Shown in pieces: positions 22,147 to 32,775 of a stretch of DNA of 64,000 bases; positions within the stretch are counted from its first letter, which is position 1, and the number at the start of each line of letters is the position of its first letter. The notes beneath the pieces are model-generated. The model was not told where the DNA came from. It ran no database searches and saw only the letters and a program-made list of their open reading frames with translations. This DNA comes from Nymphalis io (taxonomy: Eukaryota > Arthropoda > Insecta > Lepidoptera > Nymphalidae): NCBI RefSeq assembly GCF_905147045.1, contig NC_065889.1, positions 315,001-379,000 on the forward strand, in the 5' to 3' direction. A program made the position numbers and the translations under genes.

Positions 22147-24049
22147 GTTTACTATATAAATGTTGATGGATTCAAATATGTAACTCGATAAAATATTCCT
22201 TTTAAATAATATGAAAACACAGGGTTGTTATAGCAGTTAAGTTTTAAGGTCGAACACACCAACGCGATCGAACCAGAAACGAAACGTCGAAATCATATAT
22301 CACGAAGCAATGGCCATATCTGTGTTATGAAGCTTTATCAGTTCGGTCGCGCGGATGTGTTCAATACTTTAGATTGAAAATTTTATTTATATCTAACTGT
22401 AACACATTACATTCCTCTATAGGCTTACAAAATCTTTATTTTTACAACATAATCGCTATTGACAATATTCAGTATGTAACAACCCTGAATTGTGCAGAAA
22501 AATGGCCATCGCATGAACACAACACAAAATTATTATTTTTTTACCATATATTAAACACTGGGAATTTCTGGTGGTTTAACAATGGGTTTTCTTCTTCAAC
22601 GGCGCGACTTTGTTGATACTTAGTGCGTGTAACTTTGTTGTGTTCAATTTCAAAATTATCTCGTCAAAATGTTTTGTTTTCATAATTTATATGTAAAACT
22701 AAAAATGTGTGTTCGAACCCTTAATGCTACAAGGCAATAAATCATTAGATCAATTATATTAATCTTATAGAAATCAATGTAATTAGTAATGTGTGTGTTT
22801 TATACAACAAAATAAAAAAAATTAATTCAAATTCAATAAATTATAATAATCGAGTGAGAATTTTTTTTTTAATATTTTCTGTGTAATAAAAGGTTTAATG
22901 GAAAATGTTAACAAATAGTGAAGACGCGTTTTGTTTTACGATTATTCGGATTGTTTACGTTCATTTATTAACGAATTAAGGTTCTTACACACCTGCGCTA
23001 TTAAGCGAAGCGGAATGACATCGACCTATATTTGTCCATACTTGTAGCTCGCTCCGTTGTGGTCGTAACTTTACAGACGATTCCTTCGCTTAGTATCGCT
23101 GACGTGGTCGACAGTGGGACAACAGCTATGTATATTAATTAGTTCTCGTTTATACTCCGAGTTCGATACATTTTAGTTTGTGTAAATTAATTCTATATTT
23201 GCTAATGTTTTATTTTGTAAATGTTTCGGGCGTTGAATGTTGCTTTTTAAAAACAGTATGTAAGATTTAAAAGAAATCTATCAAAAGACAATCGTAGTAA
23301 TTGTGTAGTTCCACGATCTCTGTTCTGTCTGAAAAAAACACGATTGCTTATTTGAACGTGGTAAGAATAACTGGCCATACCAGGAGTCGTCGAATGGTAA
23401 CACTATTTTAGAATAGATTAAATGATTTTTTTTTATTATTATATGAATTGAAAATAAAATTGGTATTATATTTATGTTAATATAATTATTCTCCTTTATT
23501 CTCTTAGTTTCTTTCGATTAACTTCTTTCTAATCACGGTGCACTAGAAACGGTCTTTATTTTATTATCTCAATTAATTATAGACAATAAATGTTAGTTAT
23601 CTTCTAGAATATTCTTTCTCTATAAATTTTCGTTTAATGTTCCGTGTAAAAATAAGATTTAAAGGTTATGTACAGATAATGGTGTTTTATATGTCGAGAA
23701 AGGTGAGGTGACGCAGGTTGTATAGAGGTAGGGGGGTAAGTCGTAGCGACGGAATGGAGCTACGGCGTTCTTGTATTTGTATAAAGGTGTAATTTTGACG
23801 TGTCTGTATATTTGACGCTCGCGGCAAGCAACGTGTATTCCGAAATGTATTATAATAATTCATCTTATTAAAGTTATTTAAATAAATTGTTTATGTTAAT
23901 GCTTATGTTGACTTTTATTCTTTCCCCGTTCGTATTGTATGAATCGTTTTGCTCTAGATTGATTCAATTAATCGCGACACATTCCCAACTTCTTATTCGT
24001 AATTCTTCTGCGTTCGTACATGAAGCAAAATAAGTGGAACATATTATTA
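22147..24049 (+). other. Sec16 3' UTR and intergenic sequence
   Basis: AT-rich, no exon seen. AATAAA at 22736-22741 is the first full poly(A) signal after the long-form stop; others follow (for example near 23585 and 23880). So the 3' UTR could be about 0.6 to 1.7 kb. Confidence 0.5.
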
Positions 24050-24160
24050 CTCGATGGTGATGGCTTTGTGTGAGCTCGTCTGCGTAGTCACCACCCAATC
24101 ATCACATATCACCGTCAAACAGAGATACTTATTATTGGTATGTTCCAGTTAGAAGCCTGA
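24050..24160 (+). repeat. Diverged SINE fragment
   Basis: ggctttgtgtgagctcgtctgcgtag...caccaccca and the following atacttattattggtatgttcc match the first half of the SINE at 40733-41022 with many substitutions. Confidence 0.5.
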
Positions 24161-24336
24161 GTGAGCACTTATCATCACATTATAAAAAAGATTATTAACT
24201 TAAATGTATTTTTAACGAAGCATACAAAGTCTACAGACTCCGCAAACAAATGTTAATGATAATTTCGTATTCTAGAAATGTTTATTTAAGTTTAAAAAAT
24301 ATGTATCGAAGTCTATCCTTAACAAACGGTCACATG

Positions 24337-24531
24337 TCAAATATTGAAAAAATCTTCGTCATCTTCATTATCAGCGGCGGTCAGAAATTGCATCACCGAC
24401 ACGGCAATAGTGCCCACCACGAACAGCGCCATCAGCGACGAACACACCACCAGACCTTTAGTCATAGCCATTATCAAAACGAAGGGAAATAAAGAAAACA
24501 AAGCGACCGTTTCAAAAATGACATGCGTCAA
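24337..24531 (-). CDS. Candidate small membrane protein (unrecognised)
   Basis: A 64-codon frame with first ATG at 24531. A better-placed ATG (ataATGG, A at -3 and G at +4) lies 20 codons in and would give 44 residues. The product is one strong hydrophobic segment (LVVCSSLMALFVVGTIAVSV) followed by an acidic tail (NEDDEDFFNI). Codons in the second half end mostly in G/C (CTG, GTG, TCG), unlike the AT-rich flanks, which favours real coding. An AATAAA (-) at 24281-24286 lies 50 nt after the stop. A pyrimidine-rich stretch and an AG just before GTCTGGTG leave open that it is instead a terminal exon of a spliced gene. No family was recognised. Confidence 0.45.
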   Translation of the reverse strand: MTHVIFETVALFSLFPFVLIMAMTKGLVVCSSLMALFVVGTIAVSVMQFLTAADNEDDEDFFNI

Positions 24532-24532
24532 T

Positions 24533-24538
24533 TTTATT
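24533..24538 (-). terminator. Poly(A) signal of the protease homologue
   Basis: AATAAA read on the - strand, about 110 nt after the stop at 24650 and directly ahead of the ATG at 24531 of the small frame. The two genes therefore seem to have separate 3' ends. Confidence 0.5.
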
Positions 24539-24649
24539 CTTTTTTAATGCATATTGACAAAAGGCGCCGAACCAGACGTCCCGTCGACGAGATCGGAAGC
24601 TCGCAAAGAGCAGACGTGGAACATCGAATAGTGGTATCGTTAAATAAAA

Positions 24650-26100
24650 TCAATCGGAATAAATGGTGGAGTCGAGCCAGCCGCGGAGGAGCGCCAAGTT
24701 GACGTAGAGCGCGGGCTCGCAGGCCGCGCCGCACTGCGGGTTGTCGCTCATGACGCCCAGCAGCACGCGGCGGCGCAGCAGCGGCGCGCCGGCGCAGTAG
24801 TGGCACGGCCGCGCGCGCGCCCGCAGTGCGCCGGCGCACAGCGCGCCCGCCCCGCACGCCGCGCGCCGCGCCCCCCGCGCGCCCCACAGGTGGCGCGGCG
24901 CCCACGCGTCGCCGCGCGCGCACTGCGGCGCCGGCAGGCGGCGCACCCGCACCGAGCGCACTCTTCGGGACCGAGGGTCTTTGTCTAAATTTCTGAAAAA
25001 TTCGATGTTATTCAATCTCGTCTCGAATATGTCCCGTGTGCTTGTGAATGACCGGGTAGATTTTAGAATCGTACAGAGTGCCGACGGGATCACTGAACTT
25101 TAATCTCCTCCGTTTGCGTTTAAGGCTTTATTTCATATTTATCACTTGAAGTATATGATTATTGACTCGATAGAATATTACATTACTATATTTACCTATA
25201 TTTTCCATATCCAAGAATGGTTAAGCTCTCGCCGATTGTCACTGAAAAATAGTCCACCATAGTTGGGAGTGTTATGATTTGATTCGTTTCCCTTGCAACA
25301 CTTCCTTCAGATTTTAAAGCGGCGAGGTCGTAGGTCGCATTCACACCTTGATACAGTGGATGTATCAGTATGTCGGACACTATATAAATATTTTCTTCAT
25401 CCTTTTCGCCAAAACCTCTTACCATAACGAAAGAGTCTAAAGAATCCACCTCCTCGATTGCCTCTATGCAACTCGCGGCAGTTACAGTCCAACTTTTAGC
25501 CACAATGGTCAGTATGCATCCAAATGTTATATCTCGTGGAGGCTTAATCTTTACAAGAGCCAAAAGGTAACCTTTTTTTATTTCATCTACATATTCTCCA
25601 TCATATGATTTCTCTGTGTTGTCATCAGTGGAGAATTCTGTAGGAGTCCATGACTGGAATGATGGATTCAGTTCACTGCTACCAGATTTCTGAGTATTTT
25701 TATCAGTTTTATTGGATACCACTAGCACTTGATCTTTGGCAGATGTGGATGATATCAAATCACTATCATAATAATGTGTAACAGCAGTTGTTTTTACGGA
25801 TGGTGTCCAAGTACATTTTATCTCCTTGGCCAATGTTCGAGTTTGACTTGTGAGATGTTCTGTTGATATGTCCTCAAATATTGGTTCGCCAGTTGTGGTC
25901 GTGCTTGTACTTGTTTCAATCACTTCCGCAATGTCACTATTCTCTTTATTTTTAAAGCAAGCAATAAAGTGAAGAATAGTGAAGATTAAACTCAGAATAA
26001 AAATTACAAGAAATACTAATTGTAGCACTGACAAATAAGTCTCAGTTCTTGTGAAAGCTTTGCACCATCCTTTAAAATCCTTACAACAATCATTACTCAT
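24650..26100 (-). CDS. Type II transmembrane serine-protease homologue, likely inactive
   Basis: Two exons (25196-26100 and 24650-24992) joined in phase 2 give 415 residues. Residues 1-24 are cytosolic and Cys-containing; 25-48 form one membrane span; a Ser/Thr-rich stem follows; about 180-415 are a chymotrypsin-fold domain. The histidine motif TAAHC is TAASC (Ser210), the aspartate is kept (YDLAALK, Asp258), and the GDSGGPL motif is YCAGAPL (Ala at the serine position, 369). No R-IVGG activation site is seen. It should therefore lack protease activity, as in clip-type serine protease homologues that act as cofactors or binding proteins. Exon 1 is AT-rich while exon 2 is extremely GC-rich and Arg/Ala-rich. 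The partner is unknown. Confidence 0.8.
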
Positions 26101-26240
26101 TATTTAAAAATATGACATTATTGATTATCTTCATTATATTGTAACAAGACATGACCACATAGATTACATTTAGGTAGGGTGTAAGTCTTTTTGAAAAACA
26201 GTTTTAAAAAATATGTAATTTTCATGACTATATAATTACA

Positions 26241-27046
26241 TCATTTTTGATTTTGAGTTATCAAAATGGGTTTTCTAAATGGTCTGTCTCTGCAGCCAAA
26301 TCTCAGTTGTCCAGATTCTTTTCGTCCTCCAAAGCCCCCACCAAGTCTCCTCGGTCGCCAGCCTTGCAGCCTCCTCTCTGCCTCTCTTTCAACAATTATC
26401 TCACTACCATCTATATATTCTTTATGCATCTCCCGTAACACACGATCCAAGCTTGAAATACTTTCATACTCTACAAAAGCATATTGTTTTGATTTACCAG
26501 TAACTATGTCTCTAACCAAGCGACAATTAATGACTTTTCCGAATTTTGAGAACTCTGTGTAAACTGTGTCCTGAAAATAAAGCCTTTATTTAGTTCAATA
26601 TAATAACTAACAATAGAATCAAACCATGTTACTTACTTGTGTTGTTCTTGGGTTGAGACGTGCAATAAAAAGAGTATGGTCAGGGTCACCTCTGACTTGT
26701 TTATTAGGGGCATAGTCTGATTGTAAAGCTCTTAAAATAGCACGATCGTGTGGTTCACTATCTGTACCTAAAATTTGAGCAGAGGTTGTTTGCCAAATAA
26801 AACATTTTACATTACACTTTAAGATTTACATTAAGGATTGGTCATAAAAAATAGTTTAGAAATAATTTCAGAAACGTAAACGTGAGTCAGTAATAGGCAT
26901 GCTTTTGCTGTTAATAGTTGCTTTTAGGTTAAATTGAATGCAAATAGAAAAAAACAAATTTTGTACAAACCATCAATAGATCCAATTTTTATTGGATCGT
27001 AGGTAGTTGTAACATATTTTTGAAAGTCACATTCTTCACGTGTCAT
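26241..27046 (-). CDS. SNRNP35: U11/U12 snRNP 35 kDa protein
   Basis: Three exons on -: 26971-27046, 26637-26767, 26241-26570, phases consistent, 178 residues. The N-terminal part has IGSIDGTDSEPHDRA, the family signature. One RRM follows, with RNP2 LFIARL (58-63) and RNP1 KQYAFVEY (97-104). Then comes the conserved block ERRLQGWRPRRLGGGFGG, followed by KESGQLRFG and RDRPFRKP. It is part of the U11 snRNP that recognises minor-class 5' splice sites in the nucleus. Human SNRNP35 has a longer Arg-rich tail that is absent here (stop after ITQNQK). The first donor is GTTTGT, weaker than usual. The stop is only 140 bp upstream of the ATG of the protease homologue on the same strand. Confidence 0.93.
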
Positions 27047-30037
27047 TTTAATTTCTCTGATAGTAATAATTTCAAAATTATTTCATAAATCCTTGTTGTT
27101 TATTTTTATACTGTCAACGTCATAGATAATACATATAAGCTGGAAGTATATAGTCAGTGTTGTTACTTGTTGCCCGTCCTCAAAAAGAGTATATGTATAA
27201 TATAACAAGGATCTTATGGCAATCCAATGACAGGGCTGCCAGTAGAGCTAACATATTTTATACTACTGGGTCAATTATATAAAATTATATCATATTATAC
27301 AAATTAACGAAACTGTGCACAACTGAAATAATCTGTAACAAAATCAATAATATAAAAAAATATCATTGTAAAATTTAAAGCTATGTTTAAAATGTCGCAA
27401 ACTATACATTTGAATTTTTATTTTTGTGTGCAATTATACAAGTCAAACATAATATTATACACTTTCAGTAGACGGTATTCAGTATTAACAACTATGAAAA
27501 ATTATAAAGTCTCTATTTATTTTTTTAAACATAAATGCTATTCTCAATTTCCACCAATTAGATAGAGAACTCAATAACTAAGGGTTGACCCTAAAAGTAA
27601 GGAAATTTTATTAACTAGTAACCCTTAAACTACAACTACACCGGACGCCCCCCCCCCGTTTCTTGTCTCTTGTCTTGTCATGTCTTTGGTTTATCTCAAC
27701 TCTGTATCTGTAACTCAGCATAACGATAATGTTGGTAGATTTTTTTGTAATGTTTTTTATATAACATTACCGTGGCATAACTGTCAAATAGTGCAGTAAT
27801 GTCGTTCTGTAATTGTAGAAACTCCACTTCACAAAACTAGATTTTACTGCTTATTTGATATTTTCTCTAAACTTAAAAACATAGTAGTATATTTTATAAA
27901 AATGTTGTGTATACACCTGAATAGTTCGTTTTGATATATGTAAGATTCAACTGAACTTACAGCTTCCTAGGATTATTTCTAAATGTACAAATTAAATTAA
28001 TCGACAATATTTATTTAAAGATAAGCATAGAATATTTTATTTAATACACTGAGCTCATTTAGCAGGTTTTGTTCTAATAACTACGTTCTTTTCTATCTCG
28101 AATGATCTCTTATTACTACTGCGATTGACTGGTCTCTATCTATGTTAATTCCAAGTTCAGAAATTTAAAAACTTATTGGGTTTCTGCCAAGAAATCCTAG
28201 GTAGAGCCCTGAAGGCTTTCCGGTCATGTATATTTTATTCGCTGTGCCATCGGATTATGAGAGTGCTCTTGTATTTTTTTACACTTTGCGTGTACACTTG
28301 TTGCACCGTTCGCTACTCTAAAATAGCCAAAATCGGCCAGGCGGGCATCATAAATACTTTCTTACACATAATACATTTATACTTACTAGCTACTCGCATC
28401 TTTTGTATTAATCAATTATACAAGTTATTTGAAAGATCTCATAACGTTTTCCTTCCCATAAACTGTAGACATCAAAAACGACATTTTGGTGTCTTAATTT
28501 TATTAGTATTTTTATTTGTACTATACCTACACAACAACATTTATTTATTTATTTTTAGATATATAAGCTAGCGCTTGACTGTTATCACACCTGATGGAAA
28601 GTGATGATACAGTCTAAGGTGGAGCGCACTTGCCTAGAAGATGCCTATTCACTCTATTTGGCAATTACAACTTGATTTGTAACATCAGGATTGAACTTGA
28701 GTTAATTATTATGATTAATGTTTTAATGCAAATATACTTTTTGTTTTTAAAATATGAAACAGCAGAGATATTTCCAATTTATTAATAAAAACAATAAAAA
28801 TTTTCATCAAAATAGTTTATCAATTAATTTTGATTGAAATGTTGCCACAGACAACTATACCGTCGTCTCATATACCTAATTTGACTGAATAGTCAATATA
28901 AAACATTTCTATTAAAGATTTATGCATCATCATTAAAATAAAACGCAGGCTGTAATTAAAAAAGCATGTTCCACTATTATTTACGACTAACTGAAAATTA
29001 TCTTTCCAATATAATCTTTGTTATACATGTGCACAGCTATTTGACATGAATCTGATAAAGAATATTTGTACTAAAAAGTAATATACAGACATTTTAAGAA
29101 TTCGAAATCATGATATTCTAAACTGAAAAATCTGAATACCATTATTATGGTAAAATTATCAAGACTATGTTGAAATGTTTTAATTTGAATACAGTAGTCT
29201 TAAAAAACATTTGCATTACTCAGTATTTAATAATATTCTATATAAAAATCAAAATTAATAAAACATAAAAAGTGCCATACATATTTGGGTACATTTCAAT
29301 ACTTTATCAAATAATGTAATGCAGCTGGCATATAAGATATTAGCGGAGGAGTTATTAGAGACAATGTTTTGTGCAAAAAACGAACTAAGTGCAGTAAAAG
29401 TACCAATGAAAGTAATAGACATGAAAAGAAGTTTTAGAACATTACTCTAGGTTATAATTTCATCATTAAAGTTTAGATATGTAACACAAAACATAGAAAT
29501 AAATATTTGTAATCAAACAAGTAATTGAAACATAGACCTTTAACATGTGTTATTTCTAAACAAAGAGCTATTTATAATTTGGCTTTTAAATTGCTTTTAG
29601 TTACTAAAAATTATTAACAATAGTTTTAAATTTTTAAGGAGGAAGATGTGAAACACGATCCGGATCACAGCTCTTAAATAAAATACAATTAAAAACTTTA
29701 CGACCTCAAAAGCTCGCTACTTTGGACTTTGGGGTGTTTTGACTTGCTTTTGGATGGTCCTATTATTATCGTTGTGCATGTGCAACTAAACCTAATGGAA
29801 CATCACAAAGATAGCAATTACTTATTCCATGTTTAAATATTATCAAATTTATGAAAAATAGCTGACCATGACAATGTATGTTATCTGCAGAGGCCTTGAA
29901 ATTATTCAATACAATTTCTATACATAAATTAATACATAAAGTAATGGAATTTTCTGCAACATATTTTAAGATACATTTTATGTTAACTCTCCTCACTCGG
30001 TCACAGTATAAGTTCTGAGCACAGTATGTAGTGTGTG
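27047..30037. other. Intergenic AT-rich sequence, incl. likely MINDY3 3' UTR
   Basis: No exon was recognised. A run of C (ten) lies near 27649. An AATAAA on the - strand at 28778-28783 is a possible poly(A) signal for MINDY3, giving a 3' UTR of about 1.25 kb. A remnant of a non-LTR retrotransposon 3' end lies at 28556-28650. Confidence 0.45.
28556..28650 (-). mobile_element. Non-LTR retrotransposon 3'-end remnant
   Basis: The + strand gctagcgcttgactgttatc...gatacagtctaaggtggagcgcacttgcctagaag is the same stretch, diverged, as the 3' untranslated end of the element at 54013-54412. It lies in the same orientation, with a T-rich run where the poly(A) tail would be. Confidence 0.55.
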
Positions 30038-31402
30038 CTAATTAAGAGAGGGTGATTGACCTTCATCCCAAACCACGTCAATACTGGGCCATTTGGTTTG
30101 CAAGCATGTCAACATGGGATCAGTAGTTGCAGCTCGCATTGGACACTCTAGCAGTGCTGCACGACCAGTGCGGTAAACCACTCTGCCTCCTGGATTACTG
30201 CGGGACAGCCCGTTATAGTGGTGTAGTGTGAAAGTATCAGGTGCACCACGCTCACAACCAGGAAAGAATTCGTCCATGAATGCACTCAATAAAATTATTC
30301 CTAAGTTTTCAGAATCTAGTTTCCGTCTCATCAATTCCACATATTCTGGTTCACTAACCAAATCAGCAGCACATAGGACATCTTGTAAAGCTGCCGATGG
30401 AATAAAATTGTTTCCTTCTGGATCAAATGATCTAAAAATGCGTTCAGCAGATTCACCAACTGTTTCGGGGGCTGCTAGTCTTCTTTCAAAAGAGAATAAT
30501 ACAGTCAAATGTGTTTCTGAAGCCAAAACCCAGACAGGATGCTTAGGATTCTTGTAAAAGGAACCTACCGTACAGTACTGCATGTGTTCCATAATAGTTA
30601 GGAAACCTATGTCATTCTGTCGCTCAATTCCACGTAATCTTAACCCTCCCACCACTTGGTCATGGTCCCAGACATGTGCCACTGCCCTACCTGTAAGCAT
30701 TAGATTGATGAGTCCTTGGGAACCATATCCATATGTCGAATGTATGAGCGGATCAGACAGCTCTGAAAGTTCTGCCTCAACAGTACTAACTCCTTTGCTT
30801 AGTATGACACTATATAACAACAGAAGTACACCATATTTGTCCTTCAAAATGCGAATGTTCCTTGTGTAAAATGCTTCTACTTCAGATAATGTCTGAAAGG
30901 AGTGCACCTCCATTCTTCTATGAAAGTGATCTATGGCATCACAAGACTGTTCCTCAGCACTAACATTGAGACCTGTGCTCGTCTCGGCCTCTGTGTCATT
31001 CTTTCGATATACGGCAACATTGTACTTAGAAGCTAGACACTGACTTAATATCGTACACACAGCCCTAACAAGCAAGGAATTACACTTCTCCGACGTCAAA
31101 TCTTGAAGGCTATGTCCAGGTGTCTCAGACAAAAGGATCTTGAGAAGGAAACCTTGAACGGGCGCGATGGCAGCGCACGGACCACCTTCTTGCTGAATAA
31201 GCGCACTTGGCTCATCGGAGCTAAACTGGAAACCTTGCGCCCAACGCCGAAACACGTCCTCTTTTACGTTGTCACCCCACAGCAGTCGTCTAGTACTGGA
31301 CAGCTCACGCTCCAATGTCGCCGTACCAGCGCTCATGTTATCTTTATTTTCTATCGCTATACTCGAGCTACTAGTATCGTTCTCGTTGGAACCGTTCAGC
31401 AT
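30038..31402 (-). CDS. MINDY3: MINDY3 deubiquitinase
   Basis: One uninterrupted 454-codon frame on -, close to the human length of 445. MINDY enzymes cut K48-linked ubiquitin chains from the distal end. The catalytic cysteine is in EGGPCAAIAPVQ (Cys76) and the catalytic histidine in SETHLTVLF (His298). An EF-hand-like segment FDPEGNNFIP comes after it, and the end is CLQTKWPSIDVVW...SPSLN, as in the family. The N-terminal 30 residues (MLNGSNENDTSSSS) are Ser/Asn-rich and not conserved. An acceptor (tttttag, 31423-31429) just 5' of the ATG means that a 5' exon is likely; the best one, near 31711-31727, does not join in frame and would be untranslated or carry a uORF. Confidence 0.95.
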   Translation of the reverse strand: MLNGSNENDTSSSSIAIENKDNMSAGTATLERELSSTRRLLWGDNVKEDVFRRWAQGFQFSSDEPSALIQQEGGPCAAIAPVQGFLLKILLSETPGHSLQDLTSEKCNSLLVRAVCTILSQCLASKYNVAVYRKNDTEAETSTGLNVSAEEQSCDAIDHFHRRMEVHSFQTLSEVEAFYTRNIRILKDKYGVLLLLYSVILSKGVSTVEAELSELSDPLIHSTYGYGSQGLINLMLTGRAVAHVWDHDQVVGGLRLRGIERQNDIGFLTIMEHMQYCTVGSFYKNPKHPVWVLASETHLTVLFSFERRLAAPETVGESAERIFRSFDPEGNNFIPSAALQDVLCAADLVSEPEYVELMRRKLDSENLGIILLSAFMDEFFPGCERGAPDTFTLHHYNGLSRSNPGGRVVYRTGRAALLECPMRAATTDPMLTCLQTKWPSIDVVWDEGQSPSLN

Positions 31403-31727
31403 TTGTTCATAGTCTACGCCACCTAAAAATTACACACAATTGATTACGAAATGTAGATAAAACCCAGCATATAGGCTTTACAGAAAATGAATTAAAGCCA
31501 TTCTGCAAACACAAAAAGAATATAACCACGTAGTTATTAGTTAATACTCACTAGAAATACGAAGGTCATAGTAACTCTCAACATTTGATAATTATTTATT
31601 TTTTTTGAAAAATATTTTCTCCATCTGAATCACCGTTAATGGCATTATAAATCATCCACAAATCTTTATTTAAAAACTTTTCATATAGAAAAAAGAAAAG
31701 AAAAGCTTACGACATAAAGGCTGCCAT
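31403..31727 (-). promoter_or_regulatory. Candidate MINDY3 5' exon, intron and uORF
   Basis: On -, ATG at 31725-31727 with context aaaATGG reads MAAFM and runs into a donor TC|gtaagc (intron 31423-31710). Splicing to the acceptor at 31422 gives a 10-codon uORF ending in TGA 5 nt before the MINDY3 ATG. A second ATG (ATGAAC) overlapping that stop would read past the main start. Confidence 0.35.
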
Positions 31728-31941
31728 TTTTTAAGAAAAATAGCAACATTTATTTTCATGTCATTCCGTTCCTTTTCTCCTAACTTTACTATTAATTGAA
31801 TTATTAATTTATATTTAAAATTATATTTTCAATTAAATAAAGAGTATCTTATTTAATAAAATTTAGTACTTTTAAAACATAAGAACATTTATTTTCGTTA
31901 ATTATATTTATTTAATGTGAAGTTTTATAGATTGGGTACAA

Positions 31942-32122
31942 ACTGGTGGTAGAGCTTTGTGCAGGCTCGTCTGGCTAGGTACTACCCACTCATCAGATAT
32001 TTTACTGCAAAACAGCAGTACTTGGTATTGTTATGTTAGTGAGCCAGTGTAATTACAGGCACAAGGGACATAACATCTTAGTTCCCAAGGTTGATGGCGC
32101 ATTGGTGATGTAAACGGTGAAT
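31942..32122 (+). repeat. SINE copy, internally deleted, first of a tandem pair
   Basis: It begins actggtggtagagctttgtg and ends at gatgtaaacgg. It lacks the ttccggtttgaagggt segment present in the neighbouring copy and the last 90 bp. Confidence 0.75.
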
Positions 32123-32400
32123 ACTGGTGGTAGAGTTTTGTGCAAGCTCGTCTGGGTAGGTACCACCCACTCATCAGATATTCTACCGCAAAACAGCAGT
32201 ACTTGGTATTGTTGTGTTCCGGTTTGAAGGGTAAGCTAGCCAGTGTAATTACAGGCACAAGGGACATAACATCTTAGTTCTCAAGATTGGTGGCGCATTG
32301 GTGATGTAAGCGATGGTTAACATTTCTTACAATGCCAAGGTCTATGGGCGTTGGTGACCACTTACCATCAGGTGGCCCATATGCTCGTCCGCTTATCTAT
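32123..32400 (+). repeat. SINE copy, near full length, second of a tandem pair
   Basis: It begins tactggtggtagag and continues to gtggcccatatgctcgtccgc. It is almost identical over its whole length to the copy at 40733-41022, so both are young. The family is widely dispersed in butterfly genomes; I do not assign a database name. Confidence 0.8.
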
Positions 32401-32723
32401 ACTAAAGTTCAATAATATGGATACCTAATGATATAATATAACCTGGGTGTTATTAAAAACAATATGGCAACAATGTAACAGTACAGATTATAAAAACTCG
32501 AAACAAAAACGCCAGTATGAACTAAGCAATCATGGACGTTGGACGGTGATGTCCATTTTTGATTTTATTTTCGTGACATATCTTTATTTTTTTACATGAT
32601 TTTAGTTAATTTAATTACTAATTTTACTTTTAAATATAGTAAAACATGAGTTATTAACTGATTTTTATTGATTTATTGTTGATGATTTAGTTTTGTTTGT
32701 GTTCTGTTGATTATTTCAACATA

Positions 32724-32775
32724 ATGAAGGTGGACAGCAGCGCTTGGAGGCGACGCGCTGCGCTAAATTTCACAG
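32724..32775 (+). CDS. crb: crb exon 1 (start codon, n-region of signal peptide)
   Basis: ATG, 17 codons plus one base, ending ACAG|gttggt. It encodes MKVDSSAWRRRAALNFT. Joining in phase 1 to the exon at 47539 (CLALLLITASGIFATG) makes a signal peptide with a basic n-region and a hydrophobic core. No other upstream exon with the right phase was found. Confidence 0.75.

Larger units (their letters stand above)
31728..32723. promoter_or_regulatory. Divergent spacer between MINDY3 and crb
   Basis: About 1 kb between the putative 5' exon of MINDY3 and the crb start codon. About 460 bp of it is a tandem pair of SINE copies (31942-32400). The 320 bp before the crb ATG are AT-rich, without a clear core promoter motif. 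Confidence 0.4.

Noticed and set aside
28176..28571. 131-codon frame on + in the MINDY3 downstream region
   Set aside because: It starts with a non-ATG codon, is rich in Ile/Leu/Phe/Tyr as expected for random AT-rich sequence, and runs into a retrotransposon remnant at its end.
29766..29996. 76-codon frame on - just after MINDY3
   Set aside because: It lies in the likely 3' UTR, with no motif and AT-driven codons.
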